Both the position numbers and the translations under genes were made by a program. 64,000 bases of DNA from AP-15 sp963737145 (GTDB lineage Bacteria; Pseudomonadota; Alphaproteobacteria; ATCC43930; CGMCC-115725). The DNA is taken from positions 1,798,001-1,862,000 of the forward strand of contig CAVTRO010000007.1 of the NCBI GenBank assembly GCA_963737145.1. The letters are read 5' to 3'. This document shows, piece by piece, positions 35,508 to 45,438 of the stretch; position 1 is the stretch's first letter, and the number at the start of each line of letters is the position of its first letter. Below the pieces are notes generated by a model, which searched no databases, was not told the origin of the DNA, and saw nothing but the letters and a program-made list of their open reading frames with translations.

Positions 35508-37977
35508 CTAATCCCTTTGTCGGTCATCGGCCGCGGCCAGTTTGGGAATCCCCGCGAGAACCGCGCGCAGCTTTGCGGCGAGTTCGACCTGTCGATAAGG
35601 TTTGCCGAGGATCGGCAGGCTCGCGGCGGCAGCGTCCGGCGATATTCTTGCCGAATAGCCCGACCCCAGCAGGATCTTGAGTTCCGGTCGAATCTGCCGC
35701 GCCCGCCGGGCCAGTTCACCGCCGCTGATGCCGTGCGGCATCACCAAGTCGGTGAACAGCAGGTCAATCGGCTCGCCACGCCTCAACACAGACAGCGCCT
35801 CGCGGCCGTTCTGCGCCGTCAGCACGCGGTAGCCGAGTTCCTCCATCCACGCCGTCACAATTTCGAGAACACCCTGGTCATCCTCGACCAGCAGCACGGT
35901 TTCACAGCCCTTAGCCAGCTCCTCGCCCGGTCGGTCCGGCGTTTTGCGCCCAAGTGCCATACCCTCAGCTTTGGGCAGGTAGATCATCGCCGTGGTACCG
36001 GCGCCGACTGCGCTGTCGATGCGGACGTGGCCACCCGATTGCTCGACGAAACCGTAAACCTGGCTTAGACCCAGGCCGGTTCCCCGGCCTACTTCCTTGG
36101 TGGTGTAGAATGGCTCGAAAACCCGGTCGAGACGCTCTGGTGGGATGCCCACCCCGCTATCTGCGACTGAGAGCAAAACGTAATCGCCTGGCGCTGCACT
36201 GGGGGGCGCATCGGAGCCGCCGAGTATGGCATTCTGCAGCGAAATCGCAAGCCGCCCACCCGCCGGCATCGCGTCGCGCGCATTAAAGATCAGGTTGAGG
36301 ATCGAATTTTCGAATTGCGCCGGGTCGACACGGCAAAGCCACAAATCGGGGTCGCACGCGATCGTGACTTCAATGGCCTCGCCAATGGCGCGGCGAAGTA
36401 GGCTCTCGTACTCGGTCATCGCGTGCCCGAGATGGACGATTTCGGGGCGCAGATCCTGGCGCCGCGCGAAAGCGAGCAGCTGCTGCGCCAGCCGCGCTCC
36501 TTGCCAGGCAGCGCGCTGCGCCGCTTCGACATGGTGGCGCGCCGCCCCATCCGCTCCCGTCCAGCGTTCGAGCATATCGAGGTTGCCAGTAACCACCGTC
36601 AGCAGGTTGTTGAAGTCGTGGGCAACGCCACCAGTAAGCTGGCCCACTGCGTCCATCTTTTGCGATTGTCGCAGCGCCGCCTCGGCCTTTTCTCGCTCGG
36701 CTATCTCTTCTTCGAGTCGCAGAGTGCGTTGGGCAACGCGCTCCTCGAGGGTTTCGGCCAGCCGCTGCAATGCCTCTTCGGCCTTCTTTCGCTCAGTGAT
36801 ATCGACAAGCATGTTTACGGCGCCGATCAGCGCGCCCGAAGAATCGTGCAGCGGCGTCGGGTAGGGAATGAACGTGACCCAGGTGCCGTCGGGTCGCTCG
36901 GCGATCGATTCCGTGCCCCTGATCGGCCGGTCTTCTTTCAAAGCGATGGCCATCGGGCATTCATCGTGGGGCAATGACGTGCCGTCCGGCCGGAAGAGAC
37001 GCCAGGTGACGCACCAGCGGTCGCTGCCTAATACCGGCCGGCGGCCGGCCAATTCGACCGCCGCCTTATTATAGAAGGTGATCCGCCCGGCCGTCGGTCG
37101 TATAGATGGCCGCTGGAAGCGCCTCGATCAGTTCGCGGAACCGCCGCTCGCGATCGCGCAATTCATTCTCCGCGCGTCGCTGCTCGGTTATATCCCGCAG
37201 ACCGATCAGCAGCATGCCTCCTGAACGGCCCGGCAGCAAAAAGCGGCGCGCGTTGAGTACGAAGAGCCGATGCCCGATCTCCGGGAGATCATAATCAATC
37301 TCGAAGGGCTCGAACTCGGAATCGTCCGCTACCGTCCGCTGCAGCCGCATATGTAAGAGCGCATCGTCGAAAGCGCGGTTGCCGATCTCGGTAAGGGAAG
37401 TGCTTTGCGCCGAATCGCGCGACAAGCGGAACGCCGTGTAGAAGGCGCGATTTCCGGTGAGGAGGCGCAGTTCGCTGCTGAGAACGGCCAGCGGATCGGT
37501 TACGTTATTGAGAATGGTCTTGGTGTATTCGCGTTCGTAGATTGCTTGGTCGATACTGGCGCGGAACGCGGTTACATTGGCGAAGGTGAACACGGAGCCG
37601 CTGATCCGGTTGTCTCCCTGCGAATACGGCGCTACACGCAGAAGATACGACTTCTGCCCGTCACGGAAATCGTACCGGCATGCTGCGCCCGTGGCAATTG
37701 CCTGGGCGCACCACTCTTCCAGATCCCGCAAACCGCCGAGCACGGCGACATCGCCGGGCGGCCGGCCGATATCTGTCGGCGCGAAGCCAAGCAGCTCCGC
37801 CGCGACGCGGTTGAAGCACGTGACGGTAAACTCGCGTGCGACGACGACGATCGGAACATCGACGCCATCGAGGATGTCAATTAGATCAAGCGTGGGCGAG
37901 CACGCGCCCGCCGTAGGAGGATGGACTTGGCGAAAATGAGCCCAGCCGTCAGAGCGGACCACGGCTTGTAACGTCAC
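35508..37977 (-). CDS. PAS-containing hybrid histidine kinase (one frameshift)
   Basis: Sensor kinase of about 820 residues. The N-terminal 300 residues (37977-37085) hold two PAS domains (LDGVDVPIVVVAREFTVTCF; LNNVTDPLAVLSSELRLLTG) and the start of a third. A one-base change near 37085 breaks TDGGRITFYNKAAVELAG. The rest has the third PAS with PAC (GAVNMLVDITERKKAEE), a coiled coil, H-box GGVAHDFNNLL, N-box LNLIFNARDAMP, G-boxes DSGVGIP and GRGTGLGLS, and a receiver domain (LLVEDD, FTDLVMP, GKPYRQ). No membrane span, so sensing is cytoplasmic. The GTG start overlaps the MEDS gene's stop as GTGA. Confidence 0.9.
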
Positions 37978-38819
37978 CGGTGCGCCGCTTCGGCAGTGTA
38001 GTATTGGCGGCTCATTTGCAGCACGGCCTCTGCCACCGTCGGCAGTATCTGACGCAAGGCCAGCAGCAACGCCTGGGCCGGCGGCATCTGAAACGGCGCC
38101 TGATATTGGGAGAGCAGCCGATCTTGAAGCACAACGGCCTCGTCCGGTCCGACTGTCTCGCGCAGCGCTTCAGCCACAGCGCGCTCCAGTCGCCCATAAT
38201 CTTCAACCGGGATCAGGTGAGAGTGGTTGTCCCCGAGCCTGGGTAGCATCCGGGTATGCACATCGCCGTTGAAGTTATCCATCAGAAACGAGCAGAACAC
38301 CGCGACGTTCTGCTCACGGCTGACCCGGTCAAACAGATCCTCCAAATTCATGCTCGCCGCGACGTCCCCTCGCTCCCAAAGGACGTTGACCATCTCGCCC
38401 CACCAGCGCACGTTTGAATAGCGGCCCGCTGCGCGGGTCCGTGCGATTATCTCCCCGGCGAGACCAAGGAACATCGGCCCGTCCGGCATGGCATGACGCA
38501 TGAACCGCGGCAAAAGTTCATCAGCGTCAACGACGGTCAGCTGTCCGCGATCCTGCGCGCCCTTTACGTCCACCCCTTCCGCCACCAACCGCGGCCGAAA
38601 CGCATCCCAATGCGCCAGAGTGGGGACGAGAATGACGCCTTCGCCGTTCGCCAGGGCGGCCGCAGCGAAGCGACACACCACGCGATTGAGAAAGTCTTGG
38701 TCCTGGTAAAGATGCACAATGTGATCGCGCGGGGCGGCGTGCGCTAAAAGGTTGTCCCAAGCTTCGCCGTCGCCCGGGGTATGGTGGGATTCGTGCACTG
38801 GCTCGCTCACAGGTTCCAT
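37974..38819 (-). CDS. MEDS domain sensory protein
   Basis: 281 residues. The MEDS domain (methanogen/methylotroph DcmR sensory domain) is read from DHIVHLYQDQDFLNRVVCRF, GEGVILVPTLAHWDAFRPRL, MPDGPMFLGLAGEIIARTRA, RWWGEMVNVLWERGDVAA and VAVFCSFLMDNF. DcmR-type proteins regulate dichloromethane use; MEDS proteins next to PAS kinases are usually unassigned signal receivers. It is co-translated with the hybrid kinase (4-base overlap), so it probably supplies or modulates the kinase's input. The C-terminal helical tail (ALLLALRQILPTVAEAVLQM) could mediate contact. Confidence 0.85.
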   Translation of the reverse strand: MEPVSEPVHESHHTPGDGEAWDNLLAHAAPRDHIVHLYQDQDFLNRVVCRFAAAALANGEGVILVPTLAHWDAFRPRLVAEGVDVKGAQDRGQLTVVDADELLPRFMRHAMPDGPMFLGLAGEIIARTRAAGRYSNVRWWGEMVNVLWERGDVAASMNLEDLFDRVSREQNVAVFCSFLMDNFNGDVHTRMLPRLGDNHSHLIPVEDYGRLERAVAEALRETVGPDEAVVLQDRLLSQYQAPFQMPPAQALLLALRQILPTVAEAVLQMSRQYYTAEAAHR

Positions 38820-39890
38820 GAGCTTCCTCCGATGGCTCCGTTTGACCGGGGAAATCGAACAGCATGCATGTCGAGGAGCGCCCGATCTGAGGCGCGGGCG
38901 TCAATGGGCGGAACACCGCCCAATACGGCGATCATCTCTCGCTCTCCTTCTCCGTCGCGGCCGAAGCTCGGGCGATATGCGCGCTACCGGGACGGTCTCG
39001 GTCGCGCGAGAGCGAAGATCGCAGAAACGGCGGAAGTTTGGAACATTCGGGCCTCGAGCCAACTCCACGCTCGATAACGATCGGATCACAGGGCGGGTTC
39101 CTCAACTCCAGGTCGGGAAACAGGTGCCAGCAGGCCGCGGCAAGGCAGGCCAGCGCACGACGCCGCGCGCCAGGCGGCGCGGACGTGGTGACGAGGAACG
39201 CGTGCGACCCTTGTGATGCGGTTCACATTGCTGCTCCGATGGTCCCGAAACTAGCAGGAACGTCTCCCAAAACGCCAAGTCCTAGCCGACAATAGCGCGA
39301 ATTGGATCTATCTGCTGGATGCTGTTCCGGTTATCGCTGGTCTAAGCTGATATTCACCTGATGCCGTACGCGGGGCACGCTTTCGCCATGCGCGTCGAAA
39401 GTGGCCAGCTCGACCCCGCCGCGGTGATCCGGCCGGTGCCCGGCGGTTGGAGCTGGCGGACTGGCGCGCCGGCCGCGGTATATCGCTTGCCGCGCTGACG
39501 GTCGGCGCGCTGGTCCCGCGAACCGTTTGGAGCTGATGTCCTTTGCCCAGATCGCCACTCGCATCGGCGGCGCTATCACCGTAACGTTGACGCTAATCTT
39601 TCTGGCACGCTTGGCGTAGCCAGTTAAGATTGACGGACAGCCGAAGGTGAGCCCGGGCGTTCCGATAACTTACAACATAGCGCCGGCAGAACCGAGTTCG
39701 CACAAGACTCCTCCCTGGAGGAAGACGGATTCGAACCTTTGGTTCCGCGTGCATCGCCGCCAGCTGAGAGTTGGAGAAACCGCCAACTTCACCAGCTTCT
39801 CCCATTCCGGACGGGATAAAAGCCGATCGCAATGCGGCGGCGCGGCGATCCCTCTCCCTGAACAGCAGCACCGGGTGTAAAATCGTCGGC
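38820..39890. other. Long intergenic region, no supported gene
   Basis: About 1.07 kb. A diverged dispersed-repeat copy lies at 39696-39749. A short frame at 39535-39618 (MSFAQIATRIGGAITVTLTL, ending IFLARLA) could encode a single membrane helix but has no supporting context. Other frames resemble nothing. Confidence 0.45.
39696..39749 (-). repeat. Dispersed repeat copy (diverged, inverted)
   Basis: GTTCGCACAAGACTCC, then CTGGAGGAAGACGGATTCG, then TTTGGTTCCGCG; matches the copy at 26221-26274 with a few changes in the stem part. Confidence 0.6.
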
Positions 39891-40871
39891 ATGGAATACA
39901 CCAAGCTCGGCCGCACCGGCCTCGATGTCTCTCGCATCTGCCTCGGCTGCATGAGCTATGGCGGCGGCAACCGCGGCAACCACGCGTGGAGCCTCGGCGA
40001 AGAAGAAAGCCGGCCGTTCATCCAGCGCGCGCTGGAGGCGGGGATCAATTTTTTCGACACCGCCAATCGCTACTCGCTCGGCAAGAGCGAGGAGATCCTC
40101 GGTCGTGCGACAAGGGACTTTGCCCGTCGCGACGAAGTGGTCATCGCCACAAAGGTCTACGGGCGCATGCGGCCCGGCCCGAACGGCGCCGGGCTGTCGC
40201 GCAAGACAATTTTCGCCGAAATCGACGCCAGCCTCACTCGGCTGGGTATGGATTATGTCGACCTCTACCAGATCCACCGCTGGGATTATGATACGCCAAT
40301 CGAGGAGACGCTCGAGGCGCTGCACGACATCGTCAAGGCTGGCAAGGCGCGCTACATCGGTGCCTCTTCGATGCATGCTTGGCAGTTCGCCCGGGCGCTC
40401 GGCATTGCCGAGAAGCATGGCTGGACACGCTTCGTCAGCATGCAGAACCTCGTCAACCTGCTCTACCGCGAAGAGGAGCGCGAGATGCTACCGCTGTGTG
40501 CGGCCGAGGCCATCGGCGTCATTCCCTGGAGCCCGCAGGCGCGCGGCAAACTTAGCCGCGATTGGCACTACAGCAGCATTCGCACCGAGACCGACGAGGC
40601 ATTTGGCCGGCTGTTCGCCAAGACGGAAGAAGCCGACAAGAAAGTCGCTGATCGCGTCGCCGAGGTGGCCACAGCCCGTGGCGTCTCGCGCGCACAGATT
40701 GCGCTCGCCTGGCTCTTGTCGAAACCGGTTATTACCGCCCCGATCGTCGGCGCCACCAAGCTGCACCATCTCGACGACGCGATTGCCGCGATACATGTCA
40801 AGCTCTCCGCCGAGGAGATCGCAGCCCTGGAGCAATCTTACGTCCCGCACGCGGTAGTCGGCTTCGAGTAG
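39891..40871 (+). CDS. Aldo/keto reductase
   Basis: 326-residue NADPH-dependent TIM-barrel reductase. MEYTKLGRTGLDVSRICLGC, FFDTANRYSLGKSEEILG (catalytic Asp and Tyr), EVVIATKVYGRM (Lys), DLYQIHRWDYDTP (His), ARYIGASSMHAWQFARAL, VIPWSPQARGKL, IALAWLLSKPVITAPIVGAT. Intact and closest to the YajO/AKR-like bacterial reductases. It is followed 39 bases later by an F420-type oxidoreductase on the same strand. Substrate unknown. Confidence 0.93.
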   Translation: MEYTKLGRTGLDVSRICLGCMSYGGGNRGNHAWSLGEEESRPFIQRALEAGINFFDTANRYSLGKSEEILGRATRDFARRDEVVIATKVYGRMRPGPNGAGLSRKTIFAEIDASLTRLGMDYVDLYQIHRWDYDTPIEETLEALHDIVKAGKARYIGASSMHAWQFARALGIAEKHGWTRFVSMQNLVNLLYREEEREMLPLCAAEAIGVIPWSPQARGKLSRDWHYSSIRTETDEAFGRLFAKTEEADKKVADRVAEVATARGVSRAQIALAWLLSKPVITAPIVGATKLHHLDDAIAAIHVKLSAEEIAALEQSYVPHAVVGFE

Positions 40872-40910
40872 CGCTGAGCCGAAACCGCCACCCTGGCTGT
40901 GAGAGGTGTC

Positions 40911-41829
40911 ATGCCAGTTCGCTTCTCGACCCGCGCTCCCAATTCCGACTACCTCGGCTTCGAAGCCTCGCCCGAGGCGATCGTCGCCGCCGCGGAGAAA
41001 GCCGAGGAACTTGGTTTCGATGCGATTTTCGTGAACGATCACATCATTGTCGGCAACGACGCGCGCTCGGCGCCGTGGACCAATGTTTACGACCCGTTTG
41101 TCGCGATGTCGTTTATCGCCGCGCACACGACGCGCATCGGGGTCGGCGTTTCTGTGCTGATCACGCCGTATCGCAACCCGATCGCGACCGCGAAGGCGCT
41201 GGCGACGCTCGATCGCATGTCGGGCGGGCGGTTGATCGCTGGCGTCGGGGCTGGGTGGAATGAGGCCGAGTTCGCCGCGCTCGGCGTGCCGTTTCGCGAA
41301 CGCGGCGCGCGCACCAACGAATATCTGCGGCTATGGCAGATGTGCTGGACACCAGGCAAGGTGTCGTTTGCCGGCAAATTTGTCTCGTTCGCTGACATGC
41401 ATGTCAGCCCCAAACCGCTGCAGCAACCGCATCCGCCGATCTGGATCGGCGGTGCGAGCGACGCGGCGCTGCGCCGCGCGGCGCGGTTCGCGGCCGTGTG
41501 GCAGCCGACACCGCTGCCCCTAGCGGACGTGGTCGAGCGCCGCGCGGCATTGCGTCAGGCGTGCGAGGCACTCGGGCGCGAGCCGATCCCGACGCGGATG
41601 AGCTTTCGGGTCGAGTTCAGCACCATCACCGGGAAGGCGCCGCCGGCCGGCAAGGACCGGTCAACCGGGCACGGTACGCCCGCCGAGGTTGCTGGCGATC
41701 TGTTGCGCTACCGAGAAGCGGCGGGTGTCGAGGCTTTTCAGATCAATTTCCATGGCAACCGCGACGTCGAGCAGCTGATCGAACTCGATGGAATGCTTCA
41801 TGCGCGAGGTAAAGCCGCGAGTGACATGA
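40911..41829 (+). CDS. LLM-class F420-dependent oxidoreductase (late frameshift)
   Basis: Luciferase-like monooxygenase superfamily enzyme of about 306 residues, TIGR03619-like. MPVRFSTRAPNSDYLGFEAS, AEELGFDAIFVNDHIIVG, TTRIGVGVSVLITPYRNPIA, LATLDRMSGGRLIAGVGAGW, ERGARTNEYLRLWQMCW, PPIWIGGASDAALRRAARFA. An extra G near 41787 displaces the last 13 codons; the correct tail is ECFMREVKPRVT with a stop at 41829. As written the frame runs on to 41927 with unrelated residues. A GTG at 40899 is an alternative start. Confidence 0.88.
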
Positions 41830-42226
41830 GCGACAGGTCGGCGTCGAGAGCACACGCGAGCGGGATTGCCGTGCGACCGTTCGCTCGGCGCGCCGCGAAC
41901 GGGATCGGTTATGGTCGAGCCGCGTAGGACCGGGATGGCGCTGCGTTTTTTCTCTACGTCCGGCATCGGATAAGCGGTTTCGGTGACAGCTGGCAGCGCT
42001 GGCCGCGCGGGCGATGTCGAACACTATCCGCTTCTCGATCAACAAATGGCGCAGATGCTCGCCGCGCGCGAGGCTGTGGGCAATTACCAGCCCCCAAGGG
42101 CGATTGGCGAAGTGTGTCGGTGCGGGAACTGATAGCGTAAGAGCGGCAGCGCTCTCTACTATGGCGGCCGCAGCGTTTTTGGGTGGGAGCACGGTCAACC
42201 TCGAAGATCGAGCGCAGCGAGAATCG
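41830..42226. other. Intergenic stretch, no supported gene
   Basis: About 400 bases. The methyltransferase frame is open back to 42014, but those 71 residues have no family likeness, so the start was set at 42227. Confidence 0.45.
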
Positions 42227-42868
42227 ATGAGCCGCACGTCCAGGCAGTATGCTGCCGAGCAGGTCAGGCGCTTTTCAGACCCGACGATCGCGTATTACGA
42301 CCAGTTTGCCCGGGCTTTCTGGAACGGCACACGACACCATGATGTCAGCCAAAACTACGCGGCGTTCCTCGACGCGATAGAGGGCGACCCGCCTTATTCG
42401 ATCCTTGATCTTGGCTGCGGACCCGGCCGGGATCTCATCCACTTCCGTTCCTTGGGGCACGAAGCCGTGGGGCTCGACGGATCTCAGCAATTCGTCGCCA
42501 TGGCGTGCTCGCATTCGCAGTGCGAGGTTCTCCATCAGGACTTCCTGGCGATGCAATTGCCCGAGAGCCGGTTTGACGGCATTTTTGCAAACGCCTCGCT
42601 GTTCCATGTGCCCAGCCAGGAATTACAGAGGGTTCTGCTGAAACTGTTCCAGACGTTGAAGCCGCGCGGTGTGCTGTTCTCCTCAAATCCGAGAGGGAAT
42701 AACGAGGAGGGCTTTACCGATGATCGCTACGCTTGCTTCTTCGATCTGGATACTTGGCGCGATTACGTCACCTCGGCCGGCTTCAAGGAGGTGGGGCATT
42801 ACTACCGCCCGCCAGGACTGCCGCGGCATAAGCAGCCGTGGCTCGCGACCGTTTGGCGCAAAGCCTAG
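42227..42868 (+). CDS. Class I SAM-dependent methyltransferase
   Basis: 213 residues. MSRTSRQYAAEQVRRFSDPT, YYDQFARAFWNGTRHHDVSQ, the SAM-binding motif I ILDLGCGPGRDLIHF, motif II EAVGLDGS, VLHQDFLAMQLPESRFDGIF (motif III/IV), ANASLFHVPSQEL, LKPRGVLFSSNPRGNNEEGF and a C-terminal DYVTSAGFKEVGHYYRP. A methyltransferase_11/25-type small-molecule enzyme; the acceptor cannot be told. No overlapping neighbour. Confidence 0.88.
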   Translation: MSRTSRQYAAEQVRRFSDPTIAYYDQFARAFWNGTRHHDVSQNYAAFLDAIEGDPPYSILDLGCGPGRDLIHFRSLGHEAVGLDGSQQFVAMACSHSQCEVLHQDFLAMQLPESRFDGIFANASLFHVPSQELQRVLLKLFQTLKPRGVLFSSNPRGNNEEGFTDDRYACFFDLDTWRDYVTSAGFKEVGHYYRPPGLPRHKQPWLATVWRKA

Positions 42869-43321
42869 TCCGCCAGGGCGCGCCGTACCGCCGATACAGC
42901 CCGCAATCTCGAAGTTATGCGGCGGATGTGGAACGGGGCCATCGCGGGCGCGGTCATGATCCGCCGAGAATCAGGTTCGTTGCCGACTTGCCGGTGAGGA
43001 AAGGGGATTCGAACCCGCGGTCCCGAAGTGTCGATACGCCAAGCGGATCGTCTGCGTTGAGAGAAGGCCGTCGCCCGGCATTCGAACCGCGGCGGTACCT
43101 CGTTATGCGACCGCAGCCGGTTGTAGAGCCTCCCTCGTTGGCCGCAGTATTGCGTGGTGATGCGGCATGAGGCGCGCCTCGGCAACCCCGATCGATGCCG
43201 ACGTCGTGCTCATCGTGCTGATCGTCGCCGGGATCATCCTGACCCTGCGCGCCCGACCGTGACGATCCCGGGCGTTAGGGTATGATTGCGGCGAGTACCG
43301 CCATCGAATGGAGGATCATCA
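42869..43321. other. Intergenic stretch with repeat copy
   Basis: About 450 bases. GGGATTCGAACCCGCGG at 43005 belongs to a diverged dispersed-repeat copy. At 43167-43262 a 31-residue frame ends VVLIVLIVAGIILTLRARP, a possible single-span peptide, without further support. Confidence 0.45.
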
Positions 43322-44173
43322 ATGAAGCTCGTCAGCTTTGCGGCGTCGGGGCGCAACTCTTACGGCGCCGTCGTCGGCGACGATGTCTTCGATCTGGGGC
43401 GTCGGCTCGGCGATCATTATCCGACCTTGCGCGCGGCGATCGCCGGTGATGCGTTAGGCGCCGCCGCAGTCGAGGTAAGGAGCGGGGCGCCGGATATCGC
43501 GCTGTCGCAAGTCACTCTGCTACCGCCGATCACCGACCCGGACAAGATCATCTGCGCCGGCCGCAATTATCGCGCCCACGCCGCCGAGGCCGGCGGCGCC
43601 CCGCCGGAGAACCCGTCAGTCTTCTTGCGGCTCGTCAATACCTTGGTCGCGCACAATCAGCCGATGGTGTGCCCCAAGATCTCGGGCGATTTCGACTACG
43701 AGGGCGAATTGGCCCTCATCATCGGGAAGCCGGGCCGGCACATCGCTAAAGCCGATGCCTTGAACCACATCTTCGGCTACACCTGCTTCAACGACGGCTC
43801 GATCCGGGACATCCAGTTCAAGCACTCGATCGCCGCCGGCAAGAACTTCCACGCGACGGGCGGCTTTGGGCCGTGGATTGTCACCGCCGACGAGATCCCG
43901 GACCCGACGCGGCTCCATCTGATGACGCGGCTCAACGGCAGAGAGGTCCAGCACACCGGGATCGACGATCTGATCTTCGACATCCCGACCCTGATCTCGT
44001 ACTGCTCGGATTGGACGCCCCTGGTGGCAGGCGACGTGATCTCGACCGGTACGCCGGAGGGGGTCGGCTTTGCGCGCAAGCCGCCCTTGTGGATGAAGCC
44101 GGGCGATGTCGTCGAGGTCGAGATCGACGGCGGCATCGGCGTGCTGCGCAACCCGATTATCGCCGAGGGATGA
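43322..44173 (+). CDS. Fumarylacetoacetate hydrolase family protein
   Basis: 283 residues with ribosome-binding site GGAGGATC. MKLVSFAASGRNSYGAVVGD, DKIICAGRNYRAHAAEAGGA, SGDFDYEGELALIIGKPGRH (metal-binding Glu residues), GYTCFNDGSIRDIQFKHSIA, GKNFHATGGFGPWIV, DVISTGTPEGVGFARKP and GDVVEVEIDGGIGVLRNPI. The family cleaves or decarboxylates 2-keto-diacid intermediates of aromatic degradation. Its stop overlaps the next ATG (ATGA), so it is co-translated with the quinone oxidoreductase. Confidence 0.93.
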   Translation: MKLVSFAASGRNSYGAVVGDDVFDLGRRLGDHYPTLRAAIAGDALGAAAVEVRSGAPDIALSQVTLLPPITDPDKIICAGRNYRAHAAEAGGAPPENPSVFLRLVNTLVAHNQPMVCPKISGDFDYEGELALIIGKPGRHIAKADALNHIFGYTCFNDGSIRDIQFKHSIAAGKNFHATGGFGPWIVTADEIPDPTRLHLMTRLNGREVQHTGIDDLIFDIPTLISYCSDWTPLVAGDVISTGTPEGVGFARKPPLWMKPGDVVEVEIDGGIGVLRNPIIAEG

Positions 44174-45162
44174 AGGCGATCCTGCTGCGCCGCCCCGGCG
44201 GCCCGGAGGCGCTCGAATATGTCGAGGTGCCGACCCCGGTTCCCGGGGAGGGCAAGGTGCTGGTCAAGGCCGACACAATCGGCGTCAGCATGCCGGAAGT
44301 GCTGGTGCGCCGCGGCACCTATGCCTGGATGCCGTCGCTGCCGGCGATCCCCGGCATCGAGCTAAGCGGCACGGTCGTAGCGCACGGCCCCAACACCGCC
44401 GAGCCGGCGCTCGGCCAGCCGGTTTTCGTCAGCGCCCGCGACCTGCCGGTCCGCGCCGGCTGCTATGCCGAGTACATCGCCGTGCCCGCGCGAGCGGCAC
44501 ACCCCTTGCCGCCCGGTTGCTCGCTCGAGGCGGCGGCGTGCCTTTCGAATTATCAGGTCGCCTATCACGTGCTGCACACTGCGGCGCGTGGGGTCGAGGC
44601 AAAACGGGTGCTCGTCCACACTGCGGCGGGTGGCGTCGGCAGCGCCGCGGTGCAGCTGGCGCTGATCGCCGGCCTGGAGGTGATCGGCGTCGCCGGCTCG
44701 GAGAAGAAGACCCGAGCGATCCGTGGACTTAGCGCGCAACACGCGATCGACTACCGCAGCGAGGATGTCGTCGCCCGCGTGCGCGAGCTTACGGGAGGCC
44801 GCGGCGCCGATCTGATCCTCGACCCGATCGGCGGCAAGGGCTTTGGCCGCAATTTTGACATGCTGGCGCCGCTCGGGATGGTGGTCTCCTACGGCCGCCT
44901 CGACGGCCCGCCCGACGCCGATCTCTTGACCGCGATGCGGGCCAATTCGGCCAAGAGCCCGGCGGTGCGCTTCTTCACGATCCATAGCTTCGACGGCCGG
45001 CCCGACATCCGTGCCGCGGCGATGACCGTGCTGTTGGACCACCTCGCCGCCGGCCGCATCCGCCCGCTGATCCACGACCGCCTGCCGCTCGCCGAAGCCG
45101 GCCGCGCCCAGGCACTGCTCGAAAGCGGCCAGGTCATCGGAAAATTGTTGCTGAAGCCCTGA
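44170..45162 (+). CDS. Zinc-type alcohol dehydrogenase-like / quinone oxidoreductase (MDR family)
   Basis: 330-residue medium-chain reductase without structural zinc cysteines, i.e. quinone oxidoreductase type. MKAILLRRPGGPEALEYVEV, SLPAIPGIELSGTVVAHGPN, GCYAEYIAVPARAAHPLPPG, VLVHTAAGGVGSAAVQLALI (nucleotide-binding loop), ARVRELTGGRGADLILDPIG, HLAAGRIRPLIHDRLPLAEA, GQVIGKLLLKP. Intact. Overlaps the FAA hydrolase gene by 4 bases; probably acts on an enal, enone or quinone in the same breakdown route. Confidence 0.92.
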   Translation: MKAILLRRPGGPEALEYVEVPTPVPGEGKVLVKADTIGVSMPEVLVRRGTYAWMPSLPAIPGIELSGTVVAHGPNTAEPALGQPVFVSARDLPVRAGCYAEYIAVPARAAHPLPPGCSLEAAACLSNYQVAYHVLHTAARGVEAKRVLVHTAAGGVGSAAVQLALIAGLEVIGVAGSEKKTRAIRGLSAQHAIDYRSEDVVARVRELTGGRGADLILDPIGGKGFGRNFDMLAPLGMVVSYGRLDGPPDADLLTAMRANSAKSPAVRFFTIHSFDGRPDIRAAAMTVLLDHLAAGRIRPLIHDRLPLAEAGRAQALLESGQVIGKLLLKP

Positions 45163-45438
45163 CAGAGACGGTCAAAGTGCTCTCGTACTCGAAGATCCCC
45201 GTGCTCGTGTATCGTTGAGGGTAAGTCGAAGGTCGGCGTCTGGGGCATATCGGGCTTCCCTCGCACGATGGATCGCAGAGCTATCCTGCAACGGAGACCT
45301 GCCCTGTCGGGGGCATCGTTTCCCGCGGCCCGCACTCTCGGTCACGAGTGAAAGCTTTGCTACGGAGGTCAAAAGCGAGACGATGGCCATCACGGACCCG
45401 GGAAATCCGTGCAATATCGGCGAAATAGGAACCTCATC

